From positions 1 to 64,000 of the forward strand of contig JAZUPW010000053.1 of NCBI GenBank assembly GCA_045605385.1: a stretch of 64,000 bases of DNA. Reading direction: 5' to 3'. Below are positions 60,032 to 64,000 of the stretch, one piece after another; the stretch's first letter is position 1; every line of letters begins with the position of its first letter. The notes under the pieces are model-generated. The model worked only from the letters and a program-made list of their open reading frames with translations. It made no database searches and was not told where the DNA came from. Position numbers and translations under genes: made by a program. This stretch comes from SIG607 sp045605385. GTDB lineage: Bacteria; Bacillota; Clostridia; Oscillospirales; Acutalibacteraceae.

Positions 60032-60724
60032 ATGAAATACTCTCACGAAGTAGAAAAAATGTGTCCGCTTGCTAAGGGCACATATCACGGTCCGGCCCCC
60101 ATTCCGGAAGAAGGCAAATGGGTTCAGGTTAAAGAAGTTAAGGACGTTTCCGGTCTTACACACGGTGTGGGCTGGTGTGCTCCTCAGCAGGGCGCCTGCA
60201 AATTAACTCTTAACGTTAAAGAAGGCGTAATTGAAGAAGCTTTGGTTGAAACCTTAGGCTGTTCGGGTATGACTCACTCGGCTGCTATGGCTTCTGAAAT
60301 CCTTGTTGGTAAAACAATTCTTGAAGCTCTTAATACAGACTTGGTTTGTGACGCTATTAATACCGCAATGCGCGAATTATTCTTGCAGATTGTTTATGGC
60401 CGTACACAGACTGCATTCTCTGAAGACGGTCTTCCAATTGGCGCAGGTCTTGAAGATTTAGGTAAGGGTCTTCGTACACAGACAGGTACCACCTATGCTA
60501 CAAAAGCAAAAGGCCCGCGTTATCTTGAACTTGCAGAAGGCTATATCACAAAAATTGCTATAGATAACGAAGACCAGATTATCGGTTATAAGTTCGTTCA
60601 TCTTGGCAAGATGATGGAAATGATTAAAAAAGGTATGGACGCAAACGAAGCTTTAGAAAAGGCAAGCGGTCAGTATGGCCGTGTTGATGATGCCGCAAAG
60701 CTTATCGACCCGCGTGAAGAATAA
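60032..60724 (+). CDS. NifU-like iron-sulfur scaffold protein
   Basis: 230 residues. The segments GVGWCAPQQGACKLTLNVKE, ETLGCSGMTHSAAMASEILV and the C-terminal LGKMMEMIKKGMD resemble the NifU N-terminal scaffold fold, with conserved cysteines for cluster binding. This type is always found beside the GGGtGRT protein, 16 bases downstream here. Good ribosome site GAAAGGAG. Substrate proteins are unknown. Confidence 0.8.
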   Translation: MKYSHEVEKMCPLAKGTYHGPAPIPEEGKWVQVKEVKDVSGLTHGVGWCAPQQGACKLTLNVKEGVIEEALVETLGCSGMTHSAAMASEILVGKTILEALNTDLVCDAINTAMRELFLQIVYGRTQTAFSEDGLPIGAGLEDLGKGLRTQTGTTYATKAKGPRYLELAEGYITKIAIDNEDQIIGYKFVHLGKMMEMIKKGMDANEALEKASGQYGRVDDAAKLIDPREE

Positions 60725-60740
60725 TAGGGAGGTATTGACA

Positions 60741-61742
60741 ATGGCTTTATTTGAAAGTTACGAAAGACGAATTAACCAGATTAATGCCGAACTTAACAAA
60801 CACGGCATCGCTTCTATTGAAGAAGCAAAAGAAATCTGTGATAAAGCAGGTGTAGATGCTTACAATATCGTAAAAGGTATTCAGCCTATCTGCTTTGAAA
60901 ATGCTTGCTGGGCTTACGTTGTAGGCTGTGCTATTGCTATTAAAGACGGTGTAAAGAGCGCCGCTGAAGCTGCTGAAAAAATCGGCGTAGGTCTTCAGAG
61001 TTTCTGTATCCCCGGTTCTGTTGCTGACGACCGTAAGGTTGGTATTGGCCACGGTAACTTGGGCGCAATGCTTCTTCGCGATGAAACCAAGTGCTTTGCT
61101 TTCTTGGCTGGTCACGAATCCTTTGCTGCTGCTGAAGGCGCTATCGGTCTTGCCAAGAGCGCAAACAAAGCACGTAAAGAACCCCTTCGCGTTATCCTTA
61201 ACGGTCTTGGCAAAGACGCTGCTAAAATTATTTCCCGTATAAACGGTTTTACCTATGTTCAGACTAAGTTCGATTACTTCACAGGTGAACTTAACATTGT
61301 TGAAGAAATTGCTTATTCAAACGGTGAAAGAAGTAAAGTTCGCTGCTACGGCGCAGATGACGTTCGTGAAGGCGTTGCTATTATGCATAAAGAGGGCGTA
61401 GACGTTTCCATTACCGGTAACTCCACCAACCCCACACGCTTCCAGCATCCTGTTGCAGGTACCTATAAGAAGGAATGCATTGAACAGGGCAAGAAGTACT
61501 TCTCTGTTGCATCGGGCGGCGGTACAGGCCGTACACTCCATTCCGATAATATGGCTGCAGGTCCTGCTTCCTACGGTATGACCGATACAATGGGCCGTAT
61601 GCACTCTGACGCTCAGTTCGCAGGATCTTCTTCTGTTCCTGCCCACGTAGAGATGATGGGTCTTATCGGTGCAGGTAACAACCCAATGGTTGGTATGACT
61701 GTTGCTTGCGCAGTTGCAGTTAACGAAGCACTTAATAAATAA
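60741..61742 (+). CDS. GGGtGRT family protein
   Basis: 333 residues, named after the motif in SVASGGGTGRTLHSDNMAAG near residue 265. Other conserved segments are GKGIQPICFENACWAYVVGC-like (residues about 43-65) and GIGHGNLGAMLLRDETKCFA. It is predicted to act with the NifU-like protein in a cluster-dependent reaction not yet described. The start at MALFESYE follows GGGAGG. Its strong, codon-adapted sequence (GCT, GGT, AAC rich) suggests high expression. Confidence 0.9.
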   Translation: MALFESYERRINQINAELNKHGIASIEEAKEICDKAGVDAYNIVKGIQPICFENACWAYVVGCAIAIKDGVKSAAEAAEKIGVGLQSFCIPGSVADDRKVGIGHGNLGAMLLRDETKCFAFLAGHESFAAAEGAIGLAKSANKARKEPLRVILNGLGKDAAKIISRINGFTYVQTKFDYFTGELNIVEEIAYSNGERSKVRCYGADDVREGVAIMHKEGVDVSITGNSTNPTRFQHPVAGTYKKECIEQGKKYFSVASGGGTGRTLHSDNMAAGPASYGMTDTMGRMHSDAQFAGSSSVPAHVEMMGLIGAGNNPMVGMTVACAVAVNEALNK

Positions 61743-61776
61743 TCTGCGATTATTTGAATTAAATACTAACGCATAA

Positions 61777-61808
61777 AATAAGCCGCATTGGAAACGATGC
61801 GGCTTATT
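61777..61808. terminator. Terminator after the GGGtGRT gene
   Basis: AATAAGCCGCAT / ATGCGGCTTATT, shared with the converging transposase gene. Confidence 0.85.
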
Positions 61809-61810
61809 GT

Positions 61811-62329
61811 TTATTCAGTATAAAAGCAATCCTCTTCCCATTTTGCAGGGTTTGTATCAATATAATTCCAAATTTTTAAATAATCATTTTCTCCGCGTAT
61901 TATATGGTCGTGGAAAGAGCGTTGGAAAATATTATATCCAATTTCACGATTACAGTATCGTTTAAACAATGATATGAATTTCGGAATAATTGCGTTTGCT
62001 GTAGGGTATGGCGCTTGCGACATACCGTGCAAAATATCACCATTGTTTGGTGAATTCAAAATTTCAACTATCAAATGAATATGATTTGGCATTATAACGT
62101 ATTTGTTTATTTTTATATTATCGTACTGCAAATCCATTTTTTTGATATATTCATTTACAATTTCGCCATAATGAGTTAATTCAATTTGCGGGATGTCGCA
62201 AGCGCCATCCCCTACAATGTTACATAAAATTTTTTCTTTATTATACGTACATATAGTTATAAAATAATATCCATTTTGACTGTAATTGTAATTTGTGAGT
62301 CGTGATGGTTTTCTTTTTGGTAAATCCAT
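61811..62329 (-). CDS. REP-associated tyrosine transposase-like protein (RAYT)
   Basis: 172 residues of the Y1/HUH transposase fold: GYYFITICTYNKEKILCNIV, the HUH motif in VIMPNHIHLIVE, and a C-terminal helix FQRSFHDHIIRGENDYLKIW ending in YIDTNPAKWEED, typical of domesticated RAYT enzymes that act on palindromic repeats. There is no IS end nearby, so it acts in trans. It lies one base after the small XRE gene, in the same operon. Confidence 0.82.
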   Translation of the reverse strand: MDLPKRKPSRLTNYNYSQNGYYFITICTYNKEKILCNIVGDGACDIPQIELTHYGEIVNEYIKKMDLQYDNIKINKYVIMPNHIHLIVEILNSPNNGDILHGMSQAPYPTANAIIPKFISLFKRYCNREIGYNIFQRSFHDHIIRGENDYLKIWNYIDTNPAKWEEDCFYTE

Positions 62330-62330
62330 T

Positions 62331-62528
62331 TTATTCTATATATTCTGCAATATCTTCAATTCGGCATTTTAGTGCCGCGCAAAGTTTATCTAACGTTTTA
62401 GTTTCAATGTTTTCGTTAGTTTTTAATCGGCGTATTGTTTTGCTGTCAATTCCGCAATATTCGCGGAGTTTATATGTTGTAAAACCTTTTTGTTCCATTG
62501 TTTTCCACAATTTATCAAATACTATCAT
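62331..62528 (-). CDS. Small XRE-family protein
   Basis: 65 residues, one helix-turn-helix: MEQKGFTTYKLREYCGIDSK, TIRRLKTNENIETKTLDKLC and AALKCRIEDIAEYIE. It lies directly upstream of the RAYT-like gene and probably controls it. Divergent from the DUF2493 gene. Confidence 0.75.
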   Translation of the reverse strand: MIVFDKLWKTMEQKGFTTYKLREYCGIDSKTIRRLKTNENIETKTLDKLCAALKCRIEDIAEYIE

Positions 62529-62614
62529 AAAATAATCCCCCTTGACACATATTATTATGGGGATTATAATCTTAAATATTAAGGGGATATAACCCCCATA
62601 TACGAGGTGGTTTT

Positions 62615-62977
62615 ATGATAAAACGAATTGTAATTGCAGGAAGCAGAGATTATAATAATTATGACGAAGCGAAAGAGTTTATAGATAGTTGTTTAATTGA
62701 AATAAATAAGGAAAACGAAATTATTATTGTTTCGGGTTGTGCAAGTGGCGCTGATTTAATAGGCGAACGATATGCAGAAGAAAACGGATTCAAGGTTGAA
62801 AAATATCCTGCCGATTGGAAAACCTACGGCAGAAGCGCAGGACCCAAAAGAAACCGACAAATGGCAGAAATCAGCGACTATGTAATCTGTTTTTGGGACG
62901 GCAAAAGTATGGGGACGAAATCAATGATTTGCTGTGCCCATAAATCTGGTAAGCTTGTCAAAATAAAGATGATATGA
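62615..62977 (+). CDS. DUF2493/YspA-type SLOG protein
   Basis: 120 residues. IVIAGSRDYNNYDE, EIIIVSGCASGADLIGERYA and KYPADWKTYGRSAGPKRNRQ match the SLOG-fold family YspA, proposed to bind nucleotide signals such as ADP-ribose derivatives. Commonly found on mobile elements and beside defence genes. GAGGTGG precedes the start. No partner is visible within the window. Confidence 0.88.
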   Translation: MIKRIVIAGSRDYNNYDEAKEFIDSCLIEINKENEIIIVSGCASGADLIGERYAEENGFKVEKYPADWKTYGRSAGPKRNRQMAEISDYVICFWDGKSMGTKSMICCAHKSGKLVKIKMI

Positions 62978-63092
62978 GAGCGTATGGGCCTTTATTATAG
63001 AGTTATTATGTTTTTTGCCACCAAAAAAAGATATTTACAAAGTGTTTGTTACAAAGTATAATAAAAAAAACTATGTTTTTGGGGGCGATTAA

Positions 63093-64000
63093 ATGAGTAA
63101 TGAAAAATTAAGAGAAATTCGCGTTTCACCGTCAGACAAGGCGTATATTCGCAGTGGCAAATGGGCCGATAAAAACTGGCGGGTTATAAATATGGAACTT
63201 GGGCTTGACACTAATACCCAAGAGGTTTTGGAACTGTTAGCAGGAAAGGCGGAGGAAGACTACTGCCGACGTGCGCTGTTTACCTTTGATTTGACACCGC
63301 TTCGCGACTTTTCGTATCGCCGTGTGGTTATTGACCCTTGTTATATTAAGGTTAACGACCGTCACGAAATGTGCGCTTTCCTTAATCGCACAACTTCCGA
63401 TTGGAAGGGCGACGAGGTGACTTGGAATACAGCTCCAAAGATGGGCGAGATTATTTGCGATAATACGCCTATAGGTTGTCTTTCGGTTTTAGATGTTACC
63501 GATGAGGTGACTCGTTTACTTAAGGCGGGAGAAAATACGCTTTCGTTCTTTATGTCGGTTACCGAGCATTATGGACGTCAGACCGCTCTTAACCCCAAAA
63601 ATGCTTATCTTATTGCTTCTGCAGACGGCAACGTTGCGTGTTATTCCCGTTTGCTTTGCGAAGATGAAAAGAAAAATAAAGCCATTTGGGATAGGGCAGA
63701 GGTGTTGTTCAATGAATGGTACGAACGTTATGAGCAACTGTTAAAAACGGGACTTGCCAAGGTTAAAAAAATAGAATCGGATTCTAGCCATTTTTCAAAA
63801 AGCGTATATACTGCAAGATCGGGATTTGCTCCGAAGGATGGATGGACACCCGAACTTGCACGACAGTATGCATTACCTACACGAACCTATGCAACAATGG
63901 ATGATTTGGGTAAATATACTGACTACAGCAGAGAACAGAAATTTGATGAATACGGAGGACTTGATGATATAAATCTGCGTGAGGAAGCAACAGGTTTCTT
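63093..64000 (+). CDS. CBM96/DNRLRE-domain protein, cut by window end
   Basis: 302 codons to the end of the window without a stop. The first 200 residues follow the DNRLRE/CBM96 pattern: SDKAYIRSGKWADKNWRVIN, LFTFDLTPL, CAFLNRTTSDWKGDEVTWNT and LDVTDEVTRLLKAGENTLSF, a carbohydrate-binding domain found in polysaccharide-degrading proteins. No signal peptide is visible at this start (GGGGG site upstream). The rest of the protein, which may hold a catalytic domain, lies outside. Confidence 0.8.
   Translation, partial: MSNEKLREIRVSPSDKAYIRSGKWADKNWRVINMELGLDTNTQEVLELLAGKAEEDYCRRALFTFDLTPLRDFSYRRVVIDPCYIKVNDRHEMCAFLNRTTSDWKGDEVTWNTAPKMGEIICDNTPIGCLSVLDVTDEVTRLLKAGENTLSFFMSVTEHYGRQTALNPKNAYLIASADGNVACYSRLLCEDEKKNKAIWDRAEVLFNEWYERYEQLLKTGLAKVKKIESDSSHFSKSVYTARSGFAPKDGWTPELARQYALPTRTYATMDDLGKYTDYSREQKFDEYGGLDDINLREEATGF

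Noticed and set aside
1..64000. CRISPR arrays or cas genes
   Set aside because: No direct repeats with regular unique spacers; the 60-base units at 19511 and the hairpin arrays lack constant repeat and spacer lengths, and no Cas protein is encoded.

Overview
The window looks like the chromosome of a low-GC, Gram-positive anaerobe of the class Clostridia, probably a gut member of the Oscillospirales. The evidence is AT-rich DNA, strong GGAGG-type ribosome binding sites, a pstSCAB-phoU-phoP-phoR operon, a secreted dockerin protein, a GGGtGRT/NifU-like pair, DUF6809, and a TnpX/TndX-type serine recombinase. The taxonomy is inference.

Layout. 1-3.3 kb is backbone: one copy of a short inverted-repeat element (MITE) cut by the window edge, a MATE exporter, an Imm26-like gene and an array of small hairpins. 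3.35-41.24 kb is a composite genomic island. Its left edge is the 3' half of a tRNA-Ser. An intact tRNA-Ser(CGA) and a broken second tRNA-Ser 5' half lie at its right edge, and the acceptor strands of the two separated halves match. 41.5-64 kb is backbone again: dusB, yebC, the phosphate regulon, a PIG-L/MFS pair with an AraC regulator, a broken nitrilase, an SGNH esterase, a Na/Ca exchanger, an Eda-VOC fusion, a cell-wall hydrolase with a dockerin, the NifU-like/GGGtGRT pair, a REP-type transposase, and a CBM96-like protein running off the end.

The outer part of the island (3.4-22.0 kb plus 40.15-41.24 kb) is a defence island. It holds an XRE regulator, a frameshifted HNH nuclease, a Vsr-cytosine methyltransferase fusion, two more cytosine methyltransferases, two putative restriction subunits, and a DUF262/HEPN pair. 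It also holds a very unusual RloC-like zinc-hook ATPase carrying a C-terminal LexA/S24 self-cleavage module, a deformylase pseudogene overlapping it, a DUF2971/membrane pair, and an integration module.

Nested inside the 3' end of that module's integrase gene is a second element of about 18.1 kb (22004-40146). It is bounded by short inverted repeats, and removing it restores the integrase reading frame. It carries its own large serine recombinase at its right end, a DUF4143 ATPase, an HNH/nucleotidyltransferase/membrane cassette, and a small DNA invertase next to a probable invertible promoter. That promoter faces an operon of an acetyltransferase, three adenylate-forming enzymes and an ADP-ribosyltransferase-like protein. 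Further right are a leader-peptide attenuator, a region of about 640 bases that looks like a large structured RNA, repeat-rich DNA and a tyrosine recombinase.

The best candidates for undescribed biology are the RloC-S24 fusion, the invertase-controlled ligase operon, the HNH/NTase/membrane cassette, the structured RNA region, and the MITE inserted between phoP and phoR.
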